Under the pieces are notes generated by a model that saw nothing but the letters and a program-made list of their open reading frames with translations, ran no database searches and had not been told where the DNA came from. Made by a program: the position numbers and the translations under genes. From positions 162,661 to 226,660 of the forward strand of contig NZ_LMNA01000029.1 in the NCBI RefSeq assembly GCF_001422445.1: a stretch of DNA of 64,000 nt. The letters are read 5' to 3'. Within the stretch, counting starts at the first letter, position 1. Every line of letters begins with the position of its first letter. This DNA comes from Pseudorhodoferax sp. Leaf274 (lineage in GTDB: Bacteria; Pseudomonadota; Gammaproteobacteria; Burkholderiales; Burkholderiaceae_C). Below, one piece after another: positions 1 to 8,287 of the stretch.

Positions 1-145
1 GGGTCAGGTGGCTGAGTCCCTGCAGCGATGCGGCGCGGTACTCCGCCTCCAGCGCTGGCGCGAACCGCAGCCAGCGGAAGCCGGCCCGCAGCTGCTGGCC
101 GTAGGGCGTATCGGTGGTCTCGGTCGGCAGCGGAGGAGCGAACAT
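1..145 (-). CDS. N-terminal fragment of a possible signalling protein (partial)
   Basis: Reading leftward from an ATG at 145, 48 codons stay open to the window edge, beginning [18 protein letters not shown] and containing the block [15 protein letters not shown]. From memory, a cytoplasmic F-x-WLRF-x-P-x-LE-x-EYR block opens many membrane-bound GGDEF or nucleotide-cyclase proteins of Comamonadaceae. The catalytic part would lie outside the window, so the function is a guess. The gene diverges from yceH with about 145 bp between the starts. Only a weak AAGG lies upstream of the ATG. That this is a coding start is moderately secure because the frame is open and the composition is protein-like. 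Confidence 0.45.
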   Translation of the reverse strand, partial: MFAPPLPTETTDTPYGQQLRAGFRWLRFAPALEAEYRAASLQGLSHLT

Positions 146-290
146 CGAACGTGGAGCCTTGCGTCGGTGCAGGCAGCGTGTGCCGGCGGGCAACAATGCC
201 GCCCGGTGCGGCGCCTGTTGCCGCATCTTTGCCGGAGAACCTGCCCATGACCGCATGCATGTTTGTAATCACCTGTATCCCGGAGGGTGC

Positions 291-974
291 ATGAGCACCG
301 CCGGGCCGCTCCGGGGGGTGCCCGTCCTTTCCCTCGCCGAGGCGCGCGTGCTGGGCGTGCTGATCGAGAAGCAGCGCACCGTGCCCGACACCTATCCGCT
401 GACGCTGAACAGCCTGGTGGCCGGCTGCAACCAGAAGACCAGCCGACATCCGGTGATGGAGCTGAGCGAGGCCCAGGTGCAGGACGCGCTGGACAGCCTG
501 CGCAGCATGGCCTTCACCAACGAGACCAGCGGTGGGCGCGCCATGCGCTATGCCCACAACGCCGATGGCGTGCTGCGCATCCCGTCGCAGTCGCAGGCGC
601 TGCTCGCAGTGCTGTTGCTGCGCGGGCCGCAGACGGCGGGCGAGCTGCGCATCGCCAGCGAGCGCATGCACAACTTCGCCGACATCTCCTCGGTCGAGGC
701 CTTCCTGGACGAACTGGCCGAGCGGCCCGCCGGTGCGCTGGTGGCGCGGCTGGCGCGGTTGCCCGGTGCGCGCGAGAGCCGCTGGATGCACCTGCTGTCG
801 GGCGATGCGCCCGAGGCCGCCGCTGCGCTGGACGCGCCGCTTTCGGCGGCCGATCCGGTCGGCGAAGTGCCCGCGCTGCGTGCCCAGGTGCAGCGGCTCG
901 AAGGCGAGGTGGCCGCGCTCAAGGCCACGGTGGCGCGGCTGTGCACGGAGTTGGGCATCGCCCCGCAGGCCTGA
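291..974 (+). CDS. yceH: YceH/DUF480 family protein
   Basis: This 227-residue soluble protein matches the YceH (DUF480) family. The N-terminal half carries the family blocks [21 protein letters not shown], broken here after LIEK by the [13 protein letters not shown] stretch, then [10 protein letters not shown]. The central part is two winged-helix-like repeats ([13 protein letters not shown]). The last 30 residues ([19 protein letters not shown]) should form a coiled coil. The biochemical role of the family is not established. ATG 291 was chosen because GGAGGG sits at 282-287 and the homologous sequence begins just after it; the frame is open further upstream but without family similarity. 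It is the first plus-strand gene and diverges from the partial gene at 1-145. Confidence 0.85.
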   Translation: MSTAGPLRGVPVLSLAEARVLGVLIEKQRTVPDTYPLTLNSLVAGCNQKTSRHPVMELSEAQVQDALDSLRSMAFTNETSGGRAMRYAHNADGVLRIPSQSQALLAVLLLRGPQTAGELRIASERMHNFADISSVEAFLDELAERPAGALVARLARLPGARESRWMHLLSGDAPEAAAALDAPLSAADPVGEVPALRAQVQRLEGEVAALKATVARLCTELGIAPQA

Positions 975-1076
975 CGCGCGGCGCAGATGTAACTCCTCTT
1001 GAACGCGCCGCTGCACACCGGAAACCGCAGCAGAATCACCGTCCCGCACCGTATGCAAGACAAGAGGAGACTTTCG

Positions 1077-2810
1077 ATGCGTTGGACCTTTTCCCTTTCG
1101 CTTTCCGTCTGCGCCGCCGGCTGCGCGGCGGTGTGGACCAGCGCCGCGCTGGCGGCCTCGCAGGCGCCGGTGGCGGCCGAGAACGGCATGGTCGTCTCGG
1201 CCCAGCACCTGGCCACGCGCGTCGGCGTGGATGTGCTCAAGGACGGCGGCAACGCCGTCGACGCGGCGGTGGCCGTGGGCTATGCGCTGGCCGTCGTCTA
1301 CCCGGCGGCCGGCAACCTGGGCGGCGGCGGCTTCATGACCATCCGCCTGGCCGATGGCCGCAGCACCTTCCTGGATTTCCGCGAGAAGGCGCCGCTGGCC
1401 GCGACGGCCAACATGTACCTGGACAAGGACGGCAACGTCATCAAGGGCGCGAGCACGCTGGGCCACCTGGCCGTGGGCGTGCCGGGCTCGGTGTCGGGGC
1501 TGGAGTACGCGCGCGAGAAGTACGGCACGCAGCAGCGCGCCACGCTGATCGCGCCGTCGATCAAGCTCGCGCGCGACGGCTTCGTGCTGGAGCAGGGCGA
1601 CATCGACCTGCTGGCCACGGCCACGGCGGACTTCCGCCGGGATGCGCCGACGGCCGACATCTTCCTGAACCGCGGCGAACCGTTCCAGAGCGGCCAGAAG
1701 CTCGTGCAGCGCGACCTCGCGGGCACGCTGCAGGCGATCAGCGAGCGCGGCGTGGACGGCTTCTACAAGGGCCCGGTGGGCGCTGCCATCGTGGCCTCCA
1801 GCCAAGCGGGCAAAGGCATCATCACGCAGGCCGATCTGGACCAGTACAAGACGCGCGAGCTCAAGCCGGTGGAGTGCAACTACCGCGGCTACGGCATCGT
1901 CTCGGCACCGCCGCCGAGCTCGGGCGGCGTGGTGATCTGCGAGGTGCTGAACATCCTGGAAGGCTACCCGCTCAAGGACCTGGGCTGGGGCGCGGCGCAG
2001 GGCGTGCACTACCAGATCGAGGCCATGCGCCACGCCTACGTGGACCGCAACAGCTACCTGGGCGATCCGGACTTCGTCAAGAACCCGATGGAGCGGCTGC
2101 TGTCCAAGGACTACGCGGCGCGCATCCGCGCGGCCATCGCGCCCAACCAGGCCGCCAGCAGCCGCGCGCTCAAGCCCGGCGTGGCGCCGCACGAGGGCAG
2201 CAACACCACGCACTACTCCATCACCGACAAGTGGGGCAATGCGGTGTCGGTCACCTACACGCTGAACGACTGGTTCGGTGCCAAGGTCACGGCCGCAGGC
2301 ACGGGCGTGCTGCTCAACAACGAGATGGACGACTTCACGGTCAAGGTCGGCGTGCCCAACCTGTACGGCCTGGTGCAGGGCGAGGCCAATGCCATCGCGC
2401 CCGGCAAGCGGCCGCTGTCGTCCATGAGTCCGACCATCGTGACCGGCAAGGACGGCCAGCCGCTCATGGTGGTCGGCACGCCGGGCGGCAGCCGCATCAT
2501 CACGGCCGTGCTGCACACGATCCTCAACGTGCTGGACTACGGCATGACGGTGCAGGAGGCGGTGGACGCGCCGCGCTTCCACCAGCAGTGGCTGCCCGAG
2601 GCCACCAACGTGGAGGCGCGCATGCTCTCGCCCGACACGCGCCGCATCCTGGAGGGCTGGGGCCACCAGTTCGCCGCGCCGCAGCCGGCCAACCACCTGG
2701 CCGTGATCCTGGTCGGCGCGCCGGCGCTGGAAGCCAAGCCCGTGCCCGGCAAGCGCTACTTCGGCGCCAACGATCCGCGGCGCAATACCGGTCTGGCGGC
2801 GGGGTACTGA
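1077..2810 (+). CDS. ggt: gamma-glutamyltransferase (glutathione hydrolase)
   Basis: This periplasmic enzyme cleaves the gamma-glutamyl bond of glutathione and transfers glutamate to water or amino acids. The 577-residue precursor starts with a signal peptide (hydrophobic residues 5-25, likely cleavage after SAALA). GGNAVDAAVA and GGGGFM are family blocks of the large subunit. Autocatalytic cleavage is expected before the nucleophile Thr377 in SNTTHYS, giving a small subunit that contains NEMDDF, PLSSMSPT and GTPGGSRI. The length is normal. ATG 1077 follows AGAGGAGA at 1063-1070. The gene ends one base before the convergent patatin gene and is probably monocistronic. Confidence 0.95.
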   Translation: MRWTFSLSLSVCAAGCAAVWTSAALAASQAPVAAENGMVVSAQHLATRVGVDVLKDGGNAVDAAVAVGYALAVVYPAAGNLGGGGFMTIRLADGRSTFLDFREKAPLAATANMYLDKDGNVIKGASTLGHLAVGVPGSVSGLEYAREKYGTQQRATLIAPSIKLARDGFVLEQGDIDLLATATADFRRDAPTADIFLNRGEPFQSGQKLVQRDLAGTLQAISERGVDGFYKGPVGAAIVASSQAGKGIITQADLDQYKTRELKPVECNYRGYGIVSAPPPSSGGVVICEVLNILEGYPLKDLGWGAAQGVHYQIEAMRHAYVDRNSYLGDPDFVKNPMERLLSKDYAARIRAAIAPNQAASSRALKPGVAPHEGSNTTHYSITDKWGNAVSVTYTLNDWFGAKVTAAGTGVLLNNEMDDFTVKVGVPNLYGLVQGEANAIAPGKRPLSSMSPTIVTGKDGQPLMVVGTPGGSRIITAVLHTILNVLDYGMTVQEAVDAPRFHQQWLPEATNVEARMLSPDTRRILEGWGHQFAAPQPANHLAVILVGAPALEAKPVPGKRYFGANDPRRNTGLAAGY

Positions 2811-2811
2811 G

Positions 2812-4005
2812 TCAGGTCCAGCCCAGGAACGCGCGGACCTGGGCGGCCTGGGCCAGCGTGTCGGCGCGGCCCAGCGCCATCAGTTCGCCCGTGAAGCCGG
2901 CATCGAACAACAGGTAGCTTGCGAAAGCGGAGGACTGTGTGGCCGCATGGGCGGCCGGGCCGCCGGCCGCGAACAGCCGGCGCACCACGCCCGGCAGCGC
3001 CTGCGCATGGCGCGCGGCGATGGCGTCCAGCCGCTGCGAGGGCGCGATCAGCAGCAGCTCCACCGGCCGCAGCGCCGTGGCGGTGCGCGCCGCGGCAGGC
3101 ACCAGGGCCAGCGTCTGGTTGATGCGGTGCAGGCGTTCCACGTCCACGCCCAGCGCGTCCAGGAAGATGCTGGACAGCGCATGGCCGGCGATCTGCGCCG
3201 CGCTGGGTTCGCCGGTGTGCAGGGTAGGGCTGCTGCCGCGCGGCTCCTGCAGGCGGCCCGCGCCGACGGCCAGGATGCGCGCGGCGCCCAGGTGGATCGC
3301 GGGCGACAGCGGCGCGGCCTGGCGCATCGAGCCGTCGCCGAAGTACTCGGCCGCATCCGCCGGCCCGATGGACATGGCCGGGAACACGAAGGGAATGGCC
3401 GAGGATGCCAGCAGGTGCGCATGCGTGATGGACCCCGGCACGGCGCGGCGCTGCGACCGCAGCCAGGGCTCCATGGGCGCGGCCGACTGGTAGAAGGTGC
3501 AGTGGTCGCCCGCGCTGTAGCTCGATGCGGTGACGGCCAGCGCCCGCAGGTGGCCGGCACGCAGCAGTGCGGGTAGCCGGTCCAGCGGCACCAGGCGCTG
3601 CAGCAGCGCGGCCAGCGGCTGGTTGTCGAGCAGGCTGTGGGGCTGCGCGATGCGCCAGCGCGCGAGCAGCCGGGCCATGCCCCAGAACATGCGCACGCGG
3701 CCGGGCTGGTCCAGCAGATCGAGCGCATCGGCACGGTAGACCTGCCCGGGCCGCAGGTGCGCCCAGACCTCGGCGATGGCGGCCACCGCAGCGTCGAAGT
3801 CGTCGGTGCCGCAGGCCAGCGCCGCGGCGTTGATGGCGCCGGCCGACGTGCCCACGATGATGGGGAAGGGGTTGCCCGTGCTGGCGGCCGCGGTGTCCTG
3901 GCGCAGCTGCGCCAGCGCCTGCAGCACGCCGACCTGGTAGGCGGCCCGGGCGCCGCCGCCCGTCAACACCAGTGCCGTGGCGGCGGAAGGGGAAGGGTGT
4001 GCCAT
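2812..4005 (-). CDS. patatin-like phospholipase
   Basis: This 397-residue protein is a predicted lipid acyl hydrolase of the patatin/RssA fold. It has the oxyanion loop TGGGARAAYQ (residues 15-24), the nucleophile elbow GTSAG with Ser54, and the dyad aspartate in GDGSMR (Asp223; the family usually has DGG or DGA). There is no signal peptide, so it is likely cytoplasmic or peripheral on the inner membrane. ATG 4005 was chosen because the conserved fold starts about ten residues later; an upstream in-frame extension would overlap the divergent acyl-CoA synthetase. The two starts are 88 bp apart, so a lipase that frees fatty acids and a synthetase that activates them share one promoter region. 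The substrate is unknown. Confidence 0.85.
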   Translation of the reverse strand: MAHPSPSAATALVLTGGGARAAYQVGVLQALAQLRQDTAAASTGNPFPIIVGTSAGAINAAALACGTDDFDAAVAAIAEVWAHLRPGQVYRADALDLLDQPGRVRMFWGMARLLARWRIAQPHSLLDNQPLAALLQRLVPLDRLPALLRAGHLRALAVTASSYSAGDHCTFYQSAAPMEPWLRSQRRAVPGSITHAHLLASSAIPFVFPAMSIGPADAAEYFGDGSMRQAAPLSPAIHLGAARILAVGAGRLQEPRGSSPTLHTGEPSAAQIAGHALSSIFLDALGVDVERLHRINQTLALVPAAARTATALRPVELLLIAPSQRLDAIAARHAQALPGVVRRLFAAGGPAAHAATQSSAFASYLLFDAGFTGELMALGRADTLAQAAQVRAFLGWT

Positions 4006-4093
4006 GGGTGACAAGTCTAGGGGCGCACCCGGATGCTCCGGGCAGGTCTTCTGGCCTACTCTCGGCCGCTCCGTCCACTTCCGGCCCGTGCCC

Positions 4094-5800
4094 ATGTCCC
4101 TGACCGTCGACCGCCCCCACCACAAGTTCTGGCCCTCGCGCGTGCCGCGTGCACTGACCGTGCCGGCCACCTCGTTGTGGCACAACCTGGCGACCAGCGC
4201 GGCGCGCTACCCCGACAAGCCGGCCCTGGTGTTCTTCGACCGCGTGACCACCTACGCGGCGCTGGCGGCGCAGGCCGAGGCGCTGGCCGGCGCGCTGGCC
4301 GCGCAGGGCGTGCAGCGTGGCGACCGCGTGGCGCTGTTCATGCAGAACTGCCCTCAGCTGGTGGTGGCGCACTTCGCGATCCTGCGGGCCAATGCGGTGG
4401 TCGTGCCGGTCAACCCCATGAACAAGGCGCAGGAGCTCGGGCACTACCTGGTCGATGCCGACGCCAAGGTGGCGATCACCACCGGCGACCTGGCCGGCGA
4501 ACTGGCCAAGGCCAGCGATGCCTTGCCGGCAGCACAGCGGCTGGCGCACCTGGTCGTCACGCAGTTCAGCGATGCCTTCGATGCCGCGGCGGCCGACGGC
4601 CCGGCCATGGCGCCGGCCTGGCGCAACTGGTTGCTGGCGCGCCACCCGCTGCCGGCGCTGGCCGACGGCGCCGTGCACGCCTGGGATGCGCTGCTGGCGC
4701 AAGGCCTGGCCGCGCCGGCGCACACGGTGGGCGCGAACGACATGGCGCTGCTGCCCTACACCAGCGGCACCACGGGGCTGCCCAAGGGCTGCATCCACCA
4801 CCACAGCAACCTCATGCACAACGTGGTGTCCAGCACGTTGTGGTCGTGCTCCAACTCCGAATCGGTGGTGCTGGCGGTGGTGCCCATGTTCCATATCACC
4901 GGCATCGTGAGCATGATGCACACGGCGATCGCTTCCGGGGCCACGCTGGTGCTGATGCCGCGCTGGGACCGCGACGTGGCCGGCCACCTGATCTCGCGCT
5001 GGAAGGTCACGGCCTGGACCAACATCCCCACCATGGTGGTCGACCTGCTGGCCAGTCCCAACCTGCCGAACCACGACCTCACCAGCCTGCAGCAGATCGG
5101 CGGCGGCGGCGCGGCCATGCCGCAGGCCATCGCCCAGCGCCTGGTGGAGCAGTATGGCCTGCGCTACCAGGAGGGCTACGGCCTGACCGAGACGGCCGCG
5201 CCCACGCACACCAACCCGTTCGAGCGGCCCAAGCAGCAGTGCCTGGGCATCCCCATCTCGACCACCGACGCGCGCGTGGTCGATCCCGACAGCCTGCAGG
5301 AGATGCCCGTGGGCGAGTCCGGCGAGATCATCGTGCACGGCCCGCAGGTCTTCCACGGCTACTGGAAGCAGCCCGAGGCGACGGCGGCTGCCTTCGTCGA
5401 ATTCGAAGGGCGGCGCTTCTTTCGCACCGGCGACATGGGCCGCATGGACGAGGACGGCTATTTCTTCATGACCGACCGCCTCAAGCGCATGATCAATGCC
5501 AGCGGCTTCAAGGTCTGGCCGGCCGAGGTGGAGCTGCTGATGTACCGCCACCCGGCCGTGCAGGAGGCCTGCATCATCGCCACGCAGGACGCCTACCGCG
5601 GCGAGTCGGTCAAGGCCGTGGTGGTGCTGCGGCCCACGCACAAGGACACGGCCGCAGAAGACATCATCGCCTGGTGCCGCGACAACATGGCGGCCTACAA
5701 GGTGCCGCGCCAGGTGCAGTTTGCCGACGCCTTGCCCAAGAGCGGCAGCGGCAAGGTGATGTGGCGGCTGCTGCAGGAGGCGGAGTCGTCCGCGGGCTGA
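4094..5800 (+). CDS. AMP-dependent acyl-CoA synthetase (fatty-acid CoA ligase type)
   Basis: This 568-residue enzyme of the ANL superfamily adenylates a carboxylic acid and transfers it to CoA. Visible motifs are the P-loop YTSGTTGLPKG (about residues 221-231), GYGLTET (about 361-367), the hinge-region block FRTGDMG, KRMINASGFKVWPAEVE, and the catalytic lysine in SGSGKVMWR (Lys554). The arrangement resembles FadD-like medium/long-chain ligases, but chain-length preference cannot be read from the sequence. ATG 4094 begins the homologous region; no strong ribosome-binding site is visible. It diverges from the patatin gene and ends 19 bp before the convergent acyltransferase gene. Confidence 0.88.
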   Translation: MSLTVDRPHHKFWPSRVPRALTVPATSLWHNLATSAARYPDKPALVFFDRVTTYAALAAQAEALAGALAAQGVQRGDRVALFMQNCPQLVVAHFAILRANAVVVPVNPMNKAQELGHYLVDADAKVAITTGDLAGELAKASDALPAAQRLAHLVVTQFSDAFDAAAADGPAMAPAWRNWLLARHPLPALADGAVHAWDALLAQGLAAPAHTVGANDMALLPYTSGTTGLPKGCIHHHSNLMHNVVSSTLWSCSNSESVVLAVVPMFHITGIVSMMHTAIASGATLVLMPRWDRDVAGHLISRWKVTAWTNIPTMVVDLLASPNLPNHDLTSLQQIGGGGAAMPQAIAQRLVEQYGLRYQEGYGLTETAAPTHTNPFERPKQQCLGIPISTTDARVVDPDSLQEMPVGESGEIIVHGPQVFHGYWKQPEATAAAFVEFEGRRFFRTGDMGRMDEDGYFFMTDRLKRMINASGFKVWPAEVELLMYRHPAVQEACIIATQDAYRGESVKAVVVLRPTHKDTAAEDIIAWCRDNMAAYKVPRQVQFADALPKSGSGKVMWRLLQEAESSAG

Positions 5801-5819
5801 GAGCGGGCGCTCCAGCGCG

Positions 5820-6917
5820 TCAGCGCGCCGGTGCCCGCCGGGAGAACGCGCGCAGCAGCGCCGCCTTGAGCGGGCCCTTCAGCCGCTCGGTGCGCGCGCC
5901 CAGCAGCCACACCACGGCGAGCGGCCCCAGCACGACGGGCAGCATGCGGTGCTCCCACCAGCCGAGCCAGTGCACCAGCGCCCCGAAGAACTGCAGCAGC
6001 GGGTTGTGGAACAGGTACAGCGCGAACGTGAAGCCGGCCACGTAGCGGATCGCGCGCTCCAGCCGCTGCGGCACCGATGCACTCTGCTGCAGCAGGCGCC
6101 GCGCGCCCACGAAATGCAGCGCGACGAGCGCACCCACGAGGTAGTTCGCAAGGAAATTGGACGACCAGCCCAGGCGCTGCGTGGTCGCATCGCCCAGCCA
6201 TTGCACGGTGAACAGGGCCAGCCCCTCGGGCAAGGCCGAGTAGCGGTAGGCCAGGTAGCCGGCCAGCGTGCCCGCGCACAGCACGCCCGCAGCCAGGGGC
6301 GCCATGCGCTGCGCGAGCGGGCTGCGGTAGGCCCACACGCCCGCCAGCCAGACCGGCAGCAGCAGCAGGATCCGGGGGCCCATGACCAGCACGACCAGAC
6401 CGCACGCCAGCCAGCGCATGCGTCCGCGCGCGAAGAGCCAGGCGCCGAACAGCACGTAGTACCAGAACTCGTAGCCCACGGACCAGTAGGGCGTGTTGGA
6501 AAACGGGTGCAGCGACCAGAACCACAGTTCGTTCAGGAACAGCAGGCTGGCCACCGCGCGGGCGACCGGATGGCTGTGTTCGTACCACGGGAAGTCGTAC
6601 AGCGTGGGGGCGAGCTGGATGCCGATGCCGTCGACCAGCATCGTCAGCAGCAGGGCCGGCACGCAGACCGACCACAGCCGTGCCAGCCGCGCCGCTGCGT
6701 AGCCGCGGGCGCTGGCGGCCTCGCGCGTGGCCACGTGCGCGATCACGAAGCCGGACAGCACGAAGAACAGCATCACCGCATCGTTGCCGAAGACCGCGAA
6801 GCGCCAGAAGAACGGCAGCCCGCCCGAGAAGCGCTCGAAGCTTGCGTGCAGCATGAAGACCGCAAGCGCTGCGAGAAAGCGCAGCAGATCCAGGTAGACC
6901 GACAGACCGCGGCTCAC
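5820..6917 (-). CDS. acyltransferase 3 family membrane protein
   Basis: This inner-membrane acyltransferase of the OafA/NodX type transfers acetyl or other acyl groups to a surface glycan or other acceptor. About ten hydrophobic segments are visible. The N-terminal block LSVYLDLLRFLAALAVFMLH holds the conserved histidine, followed by FFVLSGFVIAH and later FALYLFHNP. The start was set at GTG 6917 because AAGGA lies 8 nt upstream on the coding strand; an in-frame ATG at 6959 lacks such a site. Length is 365 residues. The acceptor is unknown and no glycan-synthesis genes are adjacent. The downstream neighbour is the convergent acyl-CoA synthetase. Confidence 0.85.
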   Translation of the reverse strand: MSRGLSVYLDLLRFLAALAVFMLHASFERFSGGLPFFWRFAVFGNDAVMLFFVLSGFVIAHVATREAASARGYAAARLARLWSVCVPALLLTMLVDGIGIQLAPTLYDFPWYEHSHPVARAVASLLFLNELWFWSLHPFSNTPYWSVGYEFWYYVLFGAWLFARGRMRWLACGLVVLVMGPRILLLLPVWLAGVWAYRSPLAQRMAPLAAGVLCAGTLAGYLAYRYSALPEGLALFTVQWLGDATTQRLGWSSNFLANYLVGALVALHFVGARRLLQQSASVPQRLERAIRYVAGFTFALYLFHNPLLQFFGALVHWLGWWEHRMLPVVLGPLAVVWLLGARTERLKGPLKAALLRAFSRRAPAR

Positions 6918-7006
6918 GTGTTTTTTCCTTGTTCGTGGACTTGCACCGGCGGGCGGCATTGTGACCGAGCCGCATGGCCCGCCGCCCGGGCGGGCACGAA
7001 GCGCGC

Positions 7007-7020
7007 TTGACCTACATCAA
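7007..7020 (+). promoter_or_regulatory. FNR/Anr-like binding site upstream of the response regulator
   Basis: TTGACCTACATCAA is a TTGA-N6-TCAA dyad that differs by one base from the FNR/Anr consensus TTGAT-N4-ATCAA. Its centre lies about 61 bp before the response-regulator ATG. A weak -10-like TAGCAT lies at 7038-7043, which would put the box near -36 to -41, a class II activator position. The inference is oxygen-responsive control of the downstream gene. Confidence 0.5.
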
Positions 7021-7074
7021 GTGGGGGCGCGCGGAGATAGCATCGCGGCGAACCACTGGCCCATCGGGTCCCCC

Positions 7075-7443
7075 ATGCCGCTTCGCATCTTCCTCGTGGA
7101 AGACAACCCCCTCATCCGCCAGACCATGCAGGAAATGCTGGAAGAGGTGCTGGGCGCGCAGGTCGTGGACTGGGCCGATGGCGAGAGCGCGGCCATCGAG
7201 GCCATGCGCCGCACCGAGTGGGATGTGGCCCTGGTCGACCTGTTCCTGGTCCAGGGCTCGGGCCTGGGCGTGGCCAGGGCCTTCGAGCAGCGCCGCGCGG
7301 GGCAGCGCATCTATGTGCTGAGCAACTACGCGACGCCCAGCATCCGCGAGCGCTGCAACGCCATGGCCATCGACGGCATCTACGACAAGTCCACCGAACT
7401 CGACCGGCTGCTCGAGGTGCTCGAAGAGCTGCCGCGCCCGTGA
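7075..7443 (+). CDS. single-domain response regulator (CheY-like receiver)
   Basis: The 122-residue protein is a lone receiver domain with no output domain. The acidic pocket is VEDN (Glu9, Asp10), the phospho-acceptor is Asp55 in VALVDLF, the switch serine is Ser83 in YVLSNYA, and the invariant lysine is Lys105 in IYDKS. It should shuttle phosphate or act by protein contact. No histidine kinase is nearby, so the partner is encoded elsewhere. ATG 7075 begins the fold directly; upstream in-frame codons are not receiver-like. An FNR/Anr-like box lies 55 bp upstream. It converges on the GntR gene at 7454. Confidence 0.88.
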   Translation: MPLRIFLVEDNPLIRQTMQEMLEEVLGAQVVDWADGESAAIEAMRRTEWDVALVDLFLVQGSGLGVARAFEQRRAGQRIYVLSNYATPSIRERCNAMAIDGIYDKSTELDRLLEVLEELPRP

Positions 7444-7453
7444 CGGGCCGGTC

Positions 7454-8140
7454 TCAGGCTGCGGCGGCGCGGCGCGCCTTCAGGCTGGCCACGTAGCTTT
7501 CGCGCGTGCCGGACACGTGCACGCGCATGAGTGCGTCGAAGGCCGCGAAGTCGCCATCGCTGAAGTAGGCCAGCAGCTGCTGGTGCTGCTCGTAGCCGGC
7601 CGGGCGCAGCACGTCGGCCGGGGCCGACAGGTGCGTGCGCAGCGCGGCGATCTTGGCGCCGGCGGTGGCGTAGGCCGCCTGCAGGTAGCTGTTGCCGCAG
7701 TGCAGGACGAAGGCCTCGTGCAGCCGCGTGTCGGCGCGGCTGTAGCGCACGCCGTCCTTGCTCTTGCGGGCCGCGGCCATCTCGGCGACGGCGGCCTTGA
7801 TCTCGGCGATGGTGTCCTCGCGCGCATGGCGGAATGCGAGCTCGGCCGCGCGTGGCTCGATCAGGCTGCGGAACTCGCACAGGGCTTCCACGTCGGCCTC
7901 GGTCGCCTCGAACACGTAGCTGCCGCGCTGCGGCTTGACCGCCACCAGGCCCAGCAGCTGCAGCTGGTTCAGGGCCTCGCGCACGGGCGTGCGGCTCACG
8001 CCGAACGAGGTGGCGAGCTGCTCCTCCGGAATCATCTCGCCCAGCGCGAACTGGCCGTCGACGATGGCTTCGCGCAGCCGCTGCGCGACCTGGGTCGCCA
8101 GCGAACGGGGGGCTTCGATCTTGAAACTGGGTGCGCTCAC
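7454..8140 (-). CDS. GntR/FadR-type transcriptional regulator
   Basis: This 228-residue regulator has an N-terminal winged helix (LREAIVDGQFALGEMIPEEQ, then FGVSRTPVREALNQLQ) and a C-terminal all-helical FCD ligand-binding domain. Candidate metal-ligand positions include DTRLHEAF and the late histidines EQHQQ and MRVHVSG. The GTG start at 8140 is preceded by AGGAGA at a 7-nt spacing; the longer frame to 8227 has no such signal. It is divergent from the TRAP/dehydrogenase operon and is the obvious candidate for its regulator, with the inducer likely a carboxylate from that pathway. The dyad at 8242-8272 is a candidate operator. Confidence 0.88.
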   Translation of the reverse strand: MSAPSFKIEAPRSLATQVAQRLREAIVDGQFALGEMIPEEQLATSFGVSRTPVREALNQLQLLGLVAVKPQRGSYVFEATEADVEALCEFRSLIEPRAAELAFRHAREDTIAEIKAAVAEMAAARKSKDGVRYSRADTRLHEAFVLHCGNSYLQAAYATAGAKIAALRTHLSAPADVLRPAGYEQHQQLLAYFSDGDFAAFDALMRVHVSGTRESYVASLKARRAAAA

Positions 8141-8241
8141 GGCGCGGTCTCCTGGTGGGTGCACCTTCACGGCAAGGGGCGCCTGAGTCTCGCAGAACTG
8201 GGCAATTTCCCGCGCAGGGCAGCGCATTCTGCCATCCGTGT

Positions 8242-8272
8242 TTGTACTAGTGCTTCAGTACCTTACATACAA
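8242..8272. promoter_or_regulatory. candidate GntR operator/promoter in the divergent region
   Basis: This AT-richer segment between the GntR gene and the FAD dehydrogenase has two nested inverted repeats: TTGTA (8242-8246) with TACAA (8268-8272), and GTACT (8244-8248) with AGTAC (8257-8261). A weak sigma70-like pair, TTGTAC and TACATA with a 16-bp spacer, coincides with the dyad and would transcribe rightward. Occupancy by the adjacent GntR protein would then block the operon. Assignment rests on position and symmetry only. Confidence 0.45.
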
Positions 8273-8287
8273 GGATACTCGCCGGCC

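Noticed and set aside
287-2917. An 876-codon open frame spanning yceH and ggt
   Set aside because: It reads in another frame through two well-supported genes and shows no recognisable domain.
2756-5641. A 961-codon open frame on the minus strand
   Set aside because: It runs antisense to the acyl-CoA synthetase and out of frame with the patatin gene. It has no domain, is histidine- and arginine-rich, and is a by-product of high GC content.
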